From NCBI RefSeq assembly GCF_018070045.1, contig NZ_JAGPYK010000018.1, positions 1 through 64,000 of the forward strand: 64,000 nt of DNA, written 5' to 3'. The position numbers and the translations under genes were made by a program. Under the pieces are notes generated by a model. That model ran no database searches, had not been told where the DNA came from, and saw only the letters and a program-made list of their open reading frames with translations. Positions 25,226-33,987 of this stretch are shown here, in pieces (the first letter of the stretch is position 1; every line of letters starts with the position of its first letter). This DNA comes from Micromonospora sp. U21 (GTDB taxonomy: Bacteria > Actinomycetota > Actinomycetes > Mycobacteriales > Micromonosporaceae).

Positions 25226-25315
25226 GTCCTGTGGAGCTGAGTCGTTCGCGTCATCACGCTCGAGGCCCGGCAACAGGCCCGGGACGATCCGTTCGCGACA
25301 TCAGCTCCACAGGAC
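25226..25315. repeat. 90-bp MITE-like inverted-repeat element
   Basis: Exact 15-bp terminal inverted repeats (GTCCTGTGGAGCTGA at 25226-25240, complement at 25301-25315) flank a core with an imperfect extension of the stem (GTTCGCG appears at each side) and a second stem CCCGG/CCGGG. It fills the gap between the convergent tatB and mrp. No target duplication is obvious. It could be a mobile miniature element or a large terminator. Confidence 0.55.
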
Positions 25316-25438
25316 GGCCACGAGGGGTCGTGGACCGGGGCCGTGCGTGACCCGGGCAGGCTTCGGCAAACCTGGCCAGGGCCGACGGCCCAACGCCCGG
25401 CCCGGGGCACCGGCTCAGCGCCCGGAGGGCCGACCGGC

Positions 25439-26587
25439 TCAGCGCCCGGCGGGCTTGAGGCCGAGGGGCTTGCCGAGCAGTGATTCGCGGCGCAGGGCGA
25501 GCCGGTCGGCGATCGTGCCGAGTGCCTGCGCGGCCGGGGACTCCGGCTCGGCCAGCACGATCGGGTTGCCGGCGTCGCCGGCCTCCCGGACCCGGGTGTC
25601 CAGCGGGATCTGACCGAGCAGCGGCACCTGCGCGCCGATGGTCCGGCTCAGCGACTCGGCGACCGCCGCGCCGCCGCCAGCACCGAAGATCTCCATCCGG
25701 GAGCCGTCCGGCAGCTCCAGCCAGGACATGTTCTCGATGACGCCGACCACCCGCTGGTGGGTCTGCAGGGCGATCGCGCCGGCCCGTTCCGCCACCTCGG
25801 CGGCGGCGGTCTGCGGGGTGGTGACGATGAGGATCTCCGAGTTGGGCAGCAACTGGGCCAGCGAGATGGCCACGTCACCCGTGCCCGGCGGCAGGTCGAG
25901 CAGGAGTACGTCCAGGTCGCCCCAGTAGACGTCGGCCAGGAACTGCTGCAAGGCCCGGTGCAGCATCGGGCCGCGCCACACGACCGCGGCGTTGCCGGAC
26001 GTGAACATGCCGATGGAGATCACCTTCACGCCGTGCGACTGCGGCGGCATGATCATGTCTTCGACCCGGGTGGGCCGACCGTCCGCGCCCAGCATCCGGG
26101 GCACCGAGTGGCCGTAGATGTCCGCGTCGACCACGCCCACGGAGAGCCCGCGGGCGGCCAGCGCCGCCGCCAGGTTGACGGTCACGCTGGACTTGCCGAC
26201 GCCACCCTTGCCGCTGGCCACCGCGTACACCCGCGTCCGCGAGCCGGGCTGGGCGAACGGGATGACCGGCTCCTCGCTGGCACCCCCGCCGCGCAGCTGC
26301 GACTGCAACGACTGCCGCTGCTCGGGGCTCATCACACCGAAGTCGATCTCCACGCCGGTCACCCCGGGCACCGCGGCGACTGCGGCGGTGATGTCCGTGC
26401 GCAGCTTGTCCTTGAGCGGGCAACCGGCGACGGTGAGCAGCAGCTCGACCCGTACGACGCCGCTGGCGCCGATCGTGGCGGAGCGGACCATGCCCAGCTC
26501 GGTGATCGGCCGGCGGATCTCCGGGTCGTTGACGGTGGCCAGGGCGGCCTGGATCGCGTCCTCGACGGTGCTGACGGGTGCTGACAT
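25439..26587 (-). CDS. mrp: Mrp/ApbC-type iron-sulfur carrier ATPase
   Basis: P-loop NTPase of 382 aa that assembles and delivers 4Fe-4S clusters. An N-terminal DUF59 (MIP18-like) domain (about 8-85) has the conserved Cys in LTVAGCPLKDK. The deviant Walker A motif SGKGGVGKSSVTVNLA is at about 125, and the ParA-like body includes DIYGHSVPRMLG and LLLDLPPGTGDVAISLAQ. The C-x-x-C pair common in many Mrp proteins near the C-terminal half is not evident. Conserved position near tatB, as in mycobacteria (Rv1229c). Confidence 0.9.
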   Translation of the reverse strand: MSAPVSTVEDAIQAALATVNDPEIRRPITELGMVRSATIGASGVVRVELLLTVAGCPLKDKLRTDITAAVAAVPGVTGVEIDFGVMSPEQRQSLQSQLRGGGASEEPVIPFAQPGSRTRVYAVASGKGGVGKSSVTVNLAAALAARGLSVGVVDADIYGHSVPRMLGADGRPTRVEDMIMPPQSHGVKVISIGMFTSGNAAVVWRGPMLHRALQQFLADVYWGDLDVLLLDLPPGTGDVAISLAQLLPNSEILIVTTPQTAAAEVAERAGAIALQTHQRVVGVIENMSWLELPDGSRMEIFGAGGGAAVAESLSRTIGAQVPLLGQIPLDTRVREAGDAGNPIVLAEPESPAAQALGTIADRLALRRESLLGKPLGLKPAGR

Positions 26588-26674
26588 GCCCGCAATGCTA
26601 CGTCGCGGGGCATCCGCTCCGGCCGCTGGCCGGGAACGGTGTGAGCGAATCGATGAGCCGATCGGGCCCTCCGG

Positions 26675-27325
26675 TCAGCCGTCCTGCGGGCGGGGCCCGG
26701 TGCCGTCCGGCCGGGTGCCGGGGGCGAAGTCGGTGTCCAGGTCGTCACGGGGTTCGTCCAGCCCGGCACCGTCGGTCGGCCGCTGGCCACGCTTCTCCTG
26801 CCGGCTGTCCCTCTCCTGCTGGCGGCGCTCCAGCCGCTGCCGGCGCTGCCCCGCCTCGTCCAGCTCCTCGGCCAGCCGGGTCAGCTCCGAGCGGAGGAAG
26901 TCCCGGGTCGCCACCTCGCCCAGCGCGATGCGCAGCGCGGCGATCTCCCGGGCCAGGTACTCGGTGTCCGCCTTCTGCGCGGTGGCCCGCCGCCGGTCCT
27001 CCTCCAACGCCACCCGGTCCCGGTCGGCCTGCCGGTTCTGTGCCAGCAGGATCAGCGGCGCCGCGTAGCTGGCCTGCAACGACAGCACCAGGGTGAGGAA
27101 CGTGAAGGTGTACGGGTCGAAGCGCAGATGGGCCGGCGCCAGCGTGTTCCAGCCGAACCAGATCGCGATCACCACCGTCATGACGACGATGAAGTTCGCG
27201 GTGCCCATGCCGCGGGCGATGCCCTCGGACCACCGGCCGAACGCCTCCGCGTCGAACCGGGGCAGCTTGATACCCCGGGGCTCGCGTGGCTGGTCGAGCC
27301 GTTCGGCCCGCCGCTGGTCAGCCAT
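26675..27325 (-). CDS. DUF1003 membrane protein
   Basis: Protein of about 216 aa with two TM helices (about 41-60 FIVVMTVVIAIWFGWNTL and 70-93) joined by FDPYTFTFLTL, then a long charged coiled coil (EEDRRRATAQKADTEYLARE onward) and an acidic tail. Function unknown. ATG at 27325 overlaps the previous stop by 8 nt (ATGGCTGA); an ATG at 27334 is also possible. The coupling to the MgtE-N/CBS gene matches a mycobacterial neighbourhood near mrp and hints at a joint role, perhaps in Mg2+ handling. Confidence 0.85.
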   Translation of the reverse strand: MADQRRAERLDQPREPRGIKLPRFDAEAFGRWSEGIARGMGTANFIVVMTVVIAIWFGWNTLAPAHLRFDPYTFTFLTLVLSLQASYAAPLILLAQNRQADRDRVALEEDRRRATAQKADTEYLAREIAALRIALGEVATRDFLRSELTRLAEELDEAGQRRQRLERRQQERDSRQEKRGQRPTDGAGLDEPRDDLDTDFAPGTRPDGTGPRPQDG

Positions 27326-28610
27326 CCGCGCCATCCGCCGCCTGCTCTGCGGCGGTCAGGGCACCCAGGGCGTCCCGGTCCCGCCAGTCCCGGGGCAGCG
27401 AATGGTCCAGCACGTCGTCCACCGTCACGGCGCCGACCAGCCGGTTGTTCCGGTCGATCACCGGCATGGCGACCAGGTCGTAGGTGGCCATCCGACGGGT
27501 GATCTCCGGCAGCGGGGTGGTGGGGCGCAGCGGGTCGATGTCGTTGACCACCACCTTGCCCAGCAGGTCGGCCGGGGGTTCGCGCAGCAACGCCTGGAAG
27601 TGCACCATGCCCAGGTACCGGCCGGTCGGGGTGTTCTGCGGGGCCCGGGTCACGAAGACCTGCGCGGCGACGGCGGGGGAGAGCTGTGGCTCCCGGATCC
27701 GGGCGAGCGCCTCGGCGACGGTGGCGTCCGGCGGCAGGATGACCGGCTCCGAGGTCATCACGCTGCCCGCCGTGCCGGGGGTGTACTTGAGGAGCTGGCG
27801 CACCGGGTCGGCCTCGTCCGGCTCCATCAGGTCCAGCAGCACGTCCTGCTCGGGCGGGGGCAACTCGTTGAGCAGGTCCGCCGCGTCGTCCGGGTCCATC
27901 TCCTCCAGCACGTCCGCGGCCCGTTCCCGGTCCAGCGCGGCGAGGATCTCCACCTGGTCGCGCTCCGGCAACTCGCTGAGCACGTCGGCAAGCCGCTCGT
28001 CGTCCAGTGCCGCCGCGACCTCGTTGCGCCGCGCGTCGGGTAGGTCCTGCAATGCGTTGGCCAGGTCGGCCGGGCGCATGTCCTCCAGCACGGCGAGCAG
28101 ATTCGCCGTACCTCGGTTGTCGGCGATGCCGCTGAGCCCGCGCACCCGGTCCCACTCCACCTGGTGCAGGTGACCGCGTCGGCTGAGTCGGCCGGTCTGC
28201 TCGCGGACCGCGACCCGGGTGAGCGACCACTCGCCGCCCCGGGTGCACTCCATCGCGACGTCCACGACCGCGCCGGGTTGGCCGCCCGGCTCGAGCTGCA
28301 CCCGCCGGTCCAGCAGCTCCTGGAGCACCAGCAGTTCGTTCGGGCGCTTCTCGAAGCGCCGCAGGTTGAGGGTGCCGGAGCCGAGCACGACCGCGTCGGC
28401 GTCGATGGAGGTGATCCGGTTGATGGACAGGAAGATCCGCCGGCGCATCGGCATCTCGGCGACCAGGCCCACGACCTCCGGGGGACGCTTGGTCGCCCGG
28501 AGCCGGGCCACCGCGTCACGAACCCGGCCCACCTGGTCGCCGTTCGGATCGAAGACGGCGACTCCGGCGAGGCGGGCGATGTAGACCCGGGTCGGCGTGC
28601 TCACGGGCAC
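27318..28610 (-). CDS. soluble MgtE N-domain plus CBS-pair protein
   Basis: Protein of 430 aa with no TM segment. A PRC-barrel-like N-terminus (VYIARLAGVAVFDPNGDQVG) with a repeat unit at about 85-140 precedes an MgtE_N superhelix of repeated L-P-D/E-R blocks (about 170-275: LSELPERDQVEILAALDRER), then two CBS motifs (about 285-400). In MgtE these parts sense Mg2+ and gate the channel. Here the membrane domain is absent, so this is a stand-alone regulatory protein (Rv1232c-like). Start GTG at 28610 or 28604; neither has a clear ribosome site. Confidence 0.85.
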   Translation of the reverse strand: MPVSTPTRVYIARLAGVAVFDPNGDQVGRVRDAVARLRATKRPPEVVGLVAEMPMRRRIFLSINRITSIDADAVVLGSGTLNLRRFEKRPNELLVLQELLDRRVQLEPGGQPGAVVDVAMECTRGGEWSLTRVAVREQTGRLSRRGHLHQVEWDRVRGLSGIADNRGTANLLAVLEDMRPADLANALQDLPDARRNEVAAALDDERLADVLSELPERDQVEILAALDRERAADVLEEMDPDDAADLLNELPPPEQDVLLDLMEPDEADPVRQLLKYTPGTAGSVMTSEPVILPPDATVAEALARIREPQLSPAVAAQVFVTRAPQNTPTGRYLGMVHFQALLREPPADLLGKVVVNDIDPLRPTTPLPEITRRMATYDLVAMPVIDRNNRLVGAVTVDDVLDHSLPRDWRDRDALGALTAAEQAADGADG

Positions 28611-28623
28611 CAGCCTAAGCGCC

Positions 28624-28629
28624 TAGTGT
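28624..28629 (+). promoter_or_regulatory. -10 box (TAGTGT) for the phzF-family gene
   Basis: TAGTGT ends 8 nt before the ATG with no ribosome-binding site between, so the transcript is probably leaderless. Confidence 0.5.
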
Positions 28630-28637
28630 TTATCAAC

Positions 28638-29507
28638 ATGTCGACCTTGGCCTACGAGATCGTGGACGTCTTCACCGATCGCCCTTTCGCCGGCAACCCG
28701 CTGGCCGTGGTGTTCGGCGCGGAGGCGCTGGGCACGGAGCAGATGCAGGCGCTCGCGCTGGAGTTCAACCTCTCCGAGACGGTGTTCGTGCTGCCCCCGA
28801 CCCAGGTCGGCGCCACATACCGGGCCCGGATCTTCACCCCGGTGGAGGAGTTGCCGTTCGCCGGGCACCCCAGCGTCGGCGCGGCGGTCACCGCGAGCCG
28901 GCGCGGGATGTTCGGTGTGGGGCAGGTCCTGCAGGAGTGCGGCGCCGGTGTGCTGCCGATCGAGGTGACCGCGTCCGGGGCTACCCTCACCGGTGGGAGC
29001 CCGACGCTCGGCCCCGAGCTGGACCCGGAGCCGTTGCTGGAGATCGCCGGGCTGGTCCCGGACGACCACGTCGGGCCGGCCCCACGGGTCGCCGGCTGCG
29101 GGCTGGAGTTCCCGTACCTGCCGGTGCGGCCGGAGTCGGTGGCCCGGGCCCGGGTGAACCCGGCGGCGGCGGAGCGGTACGGGGTCGCGCACGTCAGCGT
29201 CTTCTCCTGGGACCCGGCCGCGCAAACCGCGCACGCCCGGGTCTTCGTGCCCGGCCTCGGCGTGCCGGAGGACCCGGCGACCGGCTCGGCGGCGCTCGGT
29301 CTCGGTGTCTGGCTGGTGGCCAGCGGCCTGCTGCCCGGGGAAGGGCTGTCCCGATACGCCGTCCGTCAGGGTGTGGAGATGAAGCGTCCGTCCGCGCTGG
29401 CCTGCACGGTTACCGCGGAGAACGGCGTGGTGGTCGGTGCGACGGTCGCCGGCCAGGTTATGCCGGTGGCCCGGGGCGAGATCGCCGTGCCACCCTTCGT
29501 GGGCTGA
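28638..29507 (+). CDS. PhzF-family isomerase/epimerase-like protein
   Basis: Protein of 289 aa with the diaminopimelate-epimerase fold in two mirrored halves. The N-terminal signature is VDVFTDRPFAGNPLAVVF with the catalytic Glu in FNLSETVF; the second half starts with EDPATGSAALGLGVWL, the typical substrate-binding loop. PhzF itself isomerises a phenazine precursor, but most homologues have unknown substrates and no phenazine gene is nearby. Mostly alone; the next gene has its own promoter. Confidence 0.88.
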   Translation: MSTLAYEIVDVFTDRPFAGNPLAVVFGAEALGTEQMQALALEFNLSETVFVLPPTQVGATYRARIFTPVEELPFAGHPSVGAAVTASRRGMFGVGQVLQECGAGVLPIEVTASGATLTGGSPTLGPELDPEPLLEIAGLVPDDHVGPAPRVAGCGLEFPYLPVRPESVARARVNPAAAERYGVAHVSVFSWDPAAQTAHARVFVPGLGVPEDPATGSAALGLGVWLVASGLLPGEGLSRYAVRQGVEMKRPSALACTVTAENGVVVGATVAGQVMPVARGEIAVPPFVG

Positions 29508-29528
29508 CCGGCGGAGGCGCCGATGCGG

Positions 29529-29534
29529 GACAAT
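29529..29534 (+). promoter_or_regulatory. -10 box (GACAAT) for gene 29541
   Basis: GACAAT lies 6 nt before the GTG start and supports that start over the ATG at 29523. Confidence 0.4.
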
Positions 29535-29540
29535 GCGGGT

Positions 29541-30053
29541 GTGACGGACGAGGATGCCCCCCGTGGCACGCCACTGGTCGACGAGGCGATGAAGAAGGCC
29601 GCGGTGGCCTGGGTGAGCGTGGCCGGTGGGCCGGCGCTCGCACTCTGGTGCGCCCCACTGGAGGGCGCGCTGTTCGTGGTCAGCGGGCCGGGTGAGCAGG
29701 CCGCGCCGGGGCTGGCCGACGCGGCCGAGGCGCAGGTCACCCTGCGCGGTGACCACGGCGGCCGGATCGTCACCTGGCCGGCCCGGGTGACCCGGCTGCG
29801 GCCGGGCACCGAGGCATGGGACACCACCGCGCCGCTGGTGGCGGGTAAGCGGCTGAACGCGCCCGGCCCGACCGCCGACCTGGTGGCCCGGTGGGCCGCT
29901 GACGGCTGCGCGCTGAACCGGCTCGCCCCGGCCGGTGAGCCGTTGGCCGGCGCCGACCTGCCGGCCGACGAGCAGGCCGAACCACCCCGGCCCACCCCTG
30001 CGGTCCGGGCCACCCGCAAGCCGTTCCGCCTGCACCGGGTCCGCCGCCGCTGA
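29541..30053 (+). CDS. hypothetical protein, possibly split-barrel flavin-binding
   Basis: Protein of 170 aa. The central part (VAWVSVAGGPALALWCAPLE, then LFVVSGPGEQ, then a Val/Thr-rich strand with HGGRIVTW) has the alternating pattern of pyridoxamine-phosphate-oxidase-like split barrels. The C-terminus is Pro/Arg-rich and basic (HRVRRR). No catalytic motif is visible. Assignment is weak; likely soluble. Confidence 0.6.
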   Translation: MTDEDAPRGTPLVDEAMKKAAVAWVSVAGGPALALWCAPLEGALFVVSGPGEQAAPGLADAAEAQVTLRGDHGGRIVTWPARVTRLRPGTEAWDTTAPLVAGKRLNAPGPTADLVARWAADGCALNRLAPAGEPLAGADLPADEQAEPPRPTPAVRATRKPFRLHRVRRR

Positions 30054-30070
30054 CCCGCCGCTCCGTCCGG

Positions 30071-30778
30071 TCAGCCGACGCCCACGCCGATGACTTCGGC
30101 GTCGACGAGGTCGAGCACGTCGCACAGCGAGCCGAGTGTCGGGCCGCGCCAGTCCCGGTCGGCGTTGAAGACCATGTGCTCGGCCAGGTCGGGCGCGGCG
30201 AGCCGGACCGCGGTCATCCCGGCGCGCTCCGCGCCGGTCAACTCCTGGCTGCCGCCGTCGCCGACGTACAGGCAGTCGCGCGGCGCGAGCTCGAGCCGCC
30301 GGCAGGCGGTCAGGTAGAGCGCAGGATCCGGCTTGCACCGTCCGACCTGCACCGAGAAGACCCGCACGTCGAGTAGCGGGGCGACCGCGAGCTGTGGCAG
30401 GAAGGCCGGCAGCTCGTGCGTACAGTCGCTGATCACCCCGGTGCGCAGGCCGCGCTGGCGCAGCGCCGCCAGCACGGGCACCGCGTCGGCCCGTAGCCGG
30501 GTGTCCGCGCGGACCGCGCGGTGCCGGGATGCCACGGCCGCGCGTACCGCATGGTCGTTGGGGTGTACGCCGGCCTGGGCGCAGACCCACCGCAGCGTCG
30601 CCTCGGCGTTGCCGAGCCGGCCGGTGGCCCGCTCGTAGTAGGTGCGGTTCAGCACCTCGGTCAACGTGTCGGTGTGGCATCCGAGCAGCGCGGCGGTGCC
30701 GAGGTGCGCAGCGCCGCGCTGGACCGGACGGGTCAGGGTGCCGAAGAAATCGAACAGCACCGCCTGGTAGCTGGGCAT
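30071..30778 (-). CDS. HAD-superfamily hydrolase
   Basis: Phosphatase-type protein of 235 aa. Motif I FDFFGTLTR holds the nucleophile; note DFFGT, so the second Asp of the usual DxD is replaced by Phe (position +2). Motif II is GVISDCTHE, motif III Lys is in GRCKPDPALY, and motif IV is YVGDGGSQEL. In many subfamily IA enzymes DxFGT is tolerated. Substrate unknown. GGAG lies before the ATG at 30778. Convergent with the preceding gene and divergent from the EamA permease. Confidence 0.85.
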   Translation of the reverse strand: MPSYQAVLFDFFGTLTRPVQRGAAHLGTAALLGCHTDTLTEVLNRTYYERATGRLGNAEATLRWVCAQAGVHPNDHAVRAAVASRHRAVRADTRLRADAVPVLAALRQRGLRTGVISDCTHELPAFLPQLAVAPLLDVRVFSVQVGRCKPDPALYLTACRRLELAPRDCLYVGDGGSQELTGAERAGMTAVRLAAPDLAEHMVFNADRDWRGPTLGSLCDVLDLVDAEVIGVGVG

Positions 30779-30883
30779 GGGGGAGCGCCTCCGGGCGGTC
30801 GAGGGTCGCCGGCGCGGACCCGCGTGATCGTAACGGAGTGCTGACGTTCTGTGTCGTCCGCGAGCGTGTGAGGATTGCTTCCC

Positions 30884-31843
30884 GTGCCCCCTTCCACACA
30901 CCGCCCGCCCCTGGATCCGCTGACCACCGGCGCGGTCGGCCTGGCCGTGGTCGCCGTGTCGTCGTCCGCGCCACTGATCGCCTACGCCGCCGCGCCCGCG
31001 CTGGCCATCGCGTTCTGGCGCAACCTGCTCGCGGTGGCCGTGCTGAGCCCGTTCTCGCTGGTTCGGCGCCGCGCCGAGTTCCGTGCGCTGGCCGGACGGG
31101 CGGGCCGGCGGGAGGGGCTGTACTGCGTGCTCTCCGGGGTCGCGCTGGCAGCGCACTTCGCCACCTGGATGCCGAGCGCGCAGCTCACCTCGGTCGCCAC
31201 GGCCACCGCTCTGGTCGCCACCCAGCCGGTCTGGCAGGGGCTGATCGCCCGTGCCCAGGGCCGCGGGCTGCCCCGGGTGGTCTGGATCGGCATCGCGGTG
31301 GCGGTCGGCGGCGCGGTGATCGCCACCGGCGCGGACGTGGGCATCTCCGGCCGGGCCGTCCTCGGTGACCTGCTGGCGCTGACCGGTGGCCTGTTCGCCG
31401 CCGTCTACACCGCCTTCGGTGAGCGGGCCCGCGCCAGCATCAGCACCACCACGTACACCACCATCTGCTACGGGATCTGCGCGCTGATCCTGCTGGTGGT
31501 CTGCCTGCTCGGTGGAGTCCGGATGACCGGCTTCGACGGCCGTACCTGGCTGGCCATCCTGGCCCTGGTGGCCGGCGCGCAACTGCTCGGCCATTCGATG
31601 TTCAACTACGCCCTGCACCGGATCCCGGCGACCACGGTCAGCGTGCTGATCCTGCTGGAGGTGCCCGGCGCGGCCCTGCTCGCTTGGGTCTGGCTGGGGC
31701 AGCTGCCCCGCCCGTACGCGCTGGCGGGAATGGCGCTGCTGCTGGTCGGGGTGGCGGTGGTGGTGCTCGGCGGCGCCCGGGCCGGCCGCCGTGTCACGCC
31801 GCCCACCCCGCTCCCCGCCGACGCCGCCCCGTTGACAGACTGA
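30884..31843 (+). CDS. EamA/DMT-family permease
   Basis: Membrane transporter of 319 aa with ten predicted TM helices in two EamA repeats (about 10-140 and 155-295), for example LVATQPVWQGLIARAQGRGL at the end of repeat 1 and LLEVPGAALLAWVWLGQ in repeat 2. The family moves metabolites or drugs out of the cell; substrate unknown. GTG at 30884 has a -10-like GAGGAT 8 nt before it, so it may be leaderless; TTG at 30875 is an alternative. Confidence 0.85.
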   Translation: MPPSTHRPPLDPLTTGAVGLAVVAVSSSAPLIAYAAAPALAIAFWRNLLAVAVLSPFSLVRRRAEFRALAGRAGRREGLYCVLSGVALAAHFATWMPSAQLTSVATATALVATQPVWQGLIARAQGRGLPRVVWIGIAVAVGGAVIATGADVGISGRAVLGDLLALTGGLFAAVYTAFGERARASISTTTYTTICYGICALILLVVCLLGGVRMTGFDGRTWLAILALVAGAQLLGHSMFNYALHRIPATTVSVLILLEVPGAALLAWVWLGQLPRPYALAGMALLLVGVAVVVLGGARAGRRVTPPTPLPADAAPLTD

Positions 31844-31948
31844 CCGCCGTCGCGGCCGGCGTGTCCAGGACGACCTGAGGAACGTGGGTGGCGGTTCCCT
31901 CCGGGGCGGGCCCGCCCGGCGTCTGCCCGGATGAGGAGGGCGATCCGT

Positions 31949-32290
31949 TTGACGACTGAGGACCGCACCCGGGACGGCTTCGCCGATTTCGTACGGGCCG
32001 AGACCGCCGGGCTGACCCGGTTCGCGTACCTGCTGACCGGCGACCGGCACCACGCCGAGGACCTGGTCCAGGTGGCGCTGGCCCGGGTCGCGGTGCGCTG
32101 GGAACGGCTCGACGACCCGGCCGCCTACCTGCGTCGGGTGCTCTACACGCAGGCGGCGAGCTGGTGGCGGTGGCGCCGGGCCCGCCCGCCGGAGCGGCTG
32201 GGCGGAGCGCCGCCCGAGCGGGCCGGTCCCGGCGACGACACGGACCTGCGGCTGGTGCTCCGGGCGGCCCTGGCGCGGCTGACGACGGCG
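31949..32290 (+). pseudogene. truncated SigE-family sigma factor (region 2 only)
   Basis: A TTG start with AGGAGGG 8 nt upstream opens a frame coding for a normal sigma-70 region 2: FVRAETAGLTRFAYLLTGDR, HHAEDLVQVALARVAVRWER, then AAYLRRVLYTQAASWWRWRR. After LRAALARLT (near 32285) region 4 should begin, but the frame turns into Arg/Ser-rich antisense-like sequence running to 32548. No HTH follows in any frame. Without region 4 the protein cannot bind -35 elements, so I call it a pseudogene. The loss fits a deletion whose other end lies inside the next gene. Confidence 0.8.
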
Positions 32291-32751
32291 CACCGCAGGC
32301 CGGCGCGGCGTTCCCACCGCTGCGCTCCCGTACGTTCGTCCAGCTGCTCGGTTGGCGCTCGGCGGACGAGGCGGTGGCCCTGGTCGGTGTGCCCGGCCCC
32401 GAGGCGGTGGACCGGCCGGAGGACCACGACATCGCCTGGGGGCCGTATCACGAGCCGGGCACGGACCGGGTGGAACTCGTGGTGCTGCGCCGGGGCGCAC
32501 CGGCGCCGGAGGTGCTCTTCCGCACCCCGGAGGGCATCACCGAGCTGACGGTCGCCGCCGACCTGGCGATTGACGGCGCGGTACGCGAAAGTGGCCGACC
32601 CGACTACGGACCGCTGCCGTTCTGGCTGCTCGCCGTGGGGTTCGTCCTGGCGCTCGTGGTCGGCCTGCCCGTGCTGTCGCTGCTGGGGCGCTGGCGCGGT
32701 CGACGGCCCCACCGACGCGCCGCGCGCCGCCGGTCCGGCCAGTTGCCCTAA
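32291..32751 (+). pseudogene. 5'-truncated membrane protein fused out of frame to the sigma remnant
   Basis: In the +2-shifted frame, coding quality resumes near 32300: FVQLLGWRSADEAVALVGVP, DHDIAWGPYHEPGTDRVELV, and a C-terminal TM (PFWLLAVGFVLALVVGLPVL) followed by basic residues. No ATG, GTG or TTG exists in this frame between the sigma part and the conserved sequence, so the start has been lost. Probably the former downstream partner of the sigma factor, shortened by the same deletion. The stop overlaps the convergent gene end. Confidence 0.7.
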
Positions 32752-33032
32752 GCCTCGTACACCTCGATCACGCGGGTGGTCGGCGCGGATTCGCCGAGGG
32801 CGGCCCGCAGCGCGGACCGCTCCGGGTCGGCGAGGAACGCCTCGTACCCGGCTCGGGCGTCGAACCGGATCACGTGCACCTCGGCCCGCTCGTCGATGCC
32901 GCGCAGCCGCCGTTCCAGTCGGCCGCCGTGCCGGCCGAGCATTGCCAGCACGGTGTCCTCGTAGCGCTGTCCGGCGGCCTCGGCCCCGGCGGTGAACTCG
33001 ACGAGCGCGACAAGCGTCAACACGGTGGCCAC
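32748..33032 (-). CDS. small alpha/beta-barrel dimer protein (DUF1330/Dabb-like)
   Basis: Protein of 94 aa with a ferredoxin-like pattern (VLTLVALVEFTAGAEAAGQR, then EVHVIRFDARAGYEAFLADP, then TRVIEVYEA). Such proteins include small monooxygenases and stress-responsive barrels; no specific motif is seen. GTG at 33032 follows the SDR stop by one base, so they form an operon. GTG 33023 is an alternative start. Confidence 0.7.
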   Translation of the reverse strand: MATVLTLVALVEFTAGAEAAGQRYEDTVLAMLGRHGGRLERRLRGIDERAEVHVIRFDARAGYEAFLADPERSALRAALGESAPTTRVIEVYEA

Positions 33033-33033
33033 G

Positions 33034-33879
33034 CTAGTCCGCGATGCCGACGGCCTTGGCGCTGGCCGCCCAGAGCCGGGCGGCCAGCTGGGGGTCGGCG
33101 GCCTTGCGGTACGGCCGACGCAGCCGCCGGTTGTGGTAGTAGCCGCCGTCGACCAGCCGGGACCGGTCCTGGTTGGCCAGCCAGACCAGGGTCTCGGCAC
33201 CCTTCTCGGGGCTGCGGAACGGCAGGATCCGCATGCCGACGGCGACCAGCCGGCTGTCGTTGGCGAACCGGGTGCGCACCACTCCCGGGTGGAAGCTGTG
33301 TGCCGGGATGCCCGGCCAGCGCCGGGCCGCCTCCGCGGTGAACAGGATGTTCGCCTGCTTGCTGGTGCCGTACGCGACCATCGGCCGGTAGCGGCGCAGT
33401 GGCTTGTTCAGGTCGTTCGGGTCCAGCACGCCGCTCCGGTGCGCGCCGGAGGCGGTGACCACGATCCGGCCGATCCGGTCGGCGAGCAGGTTGGTCAGCA
33501 GGAACGGGGCCAGGTGGTTGGCCTGGATCGACAGCTCGAAGCCGTCGACGGTGGTGAGCGGCTGGAGTGCGATGGCACCGGCGTTGTTGACCAGCACGTC
33601 GATCCGGTCGTACGCGTCGCGCAGCCGCTCGGCGAGCCGGCGCACGTCGTCGAGCACCGCGAAGTCGGCCCGGAACAGCTCCGGGCGCTCACCCGACGTC
33701 TCCCGTACCCGTTCCGCAGCGGCCTGCAACCGGGCCGGGTCCCGCCCGACCAGCACCACCTGGTCGCCACGGCACGCCAGGTCCACGGCGGCGGCCAGCC
33801 CGATGCCGGAGCTGGCCCCGGTCACCACCACCAGTCGACGCCCAGTGAGATCTTCCACAGGTCCATTCACCCCGGTCAT
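33034..33879 (-). CDS. short-chain dehydrogenase/reductase (WWOX/retinol-DH-like)
   Basis: NAD(P)-dependent oxidoreductase of 281 aa. Cofactor motif TGASSGIG is near 20, NNAG is near 97, and catalytic YGTSK (Tyr and Lys) near 170 with Ser in VTASGAHRSG. The C-terminal part (HPGVVRTRFA) is typical of the retinol-dehydrogenase-like SDR group. Substrate unknown. First gene of a two-gene operon. Confidence 0.88.
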   Translation of the reverse strand: MTGVNGPVEDLTGRRLVVVTGASSGIGLAAAVDLACRGDQVVLVGRDPARLQAAAERVRETSGERPELFRADFAVLDDVRRLAERLRDAYDRIDVLVNNAGAIALQPLTTVDGFELSIQANHLAPFLLTNLLADRIGRIVVTASGAHRSGVLDPNDLNKPLRRYRPMVAYGTSKQANILFTAEAARRWPGIPAHSFHPGVVRTRFANDSRLVAVGMRILPFRSPEKGAETLVWLANQDRSRLVDGGYYHNRRLRRPYRKAADPQLAARLWAASAKAVGIAD

Positions 33880-33987
33880 GGCGCGAGGTTACCGTGACGT
33901 CACCACGCCCTTTGGGATCGTTAAGTTTCTCGGATCTGTCATCAGGTGGCGTCGGCGTGCCCGCCGGACGCTGGAAGGAGCGCATCC

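Noticed and set aside
25226..25315. ClgR-type operator suggested by GTTCGCG repeats
   Set aside because: The GTTCGC-N5-GCG spacing is not met, and the motif lies in a gap between two gene ends, not before a promoter.
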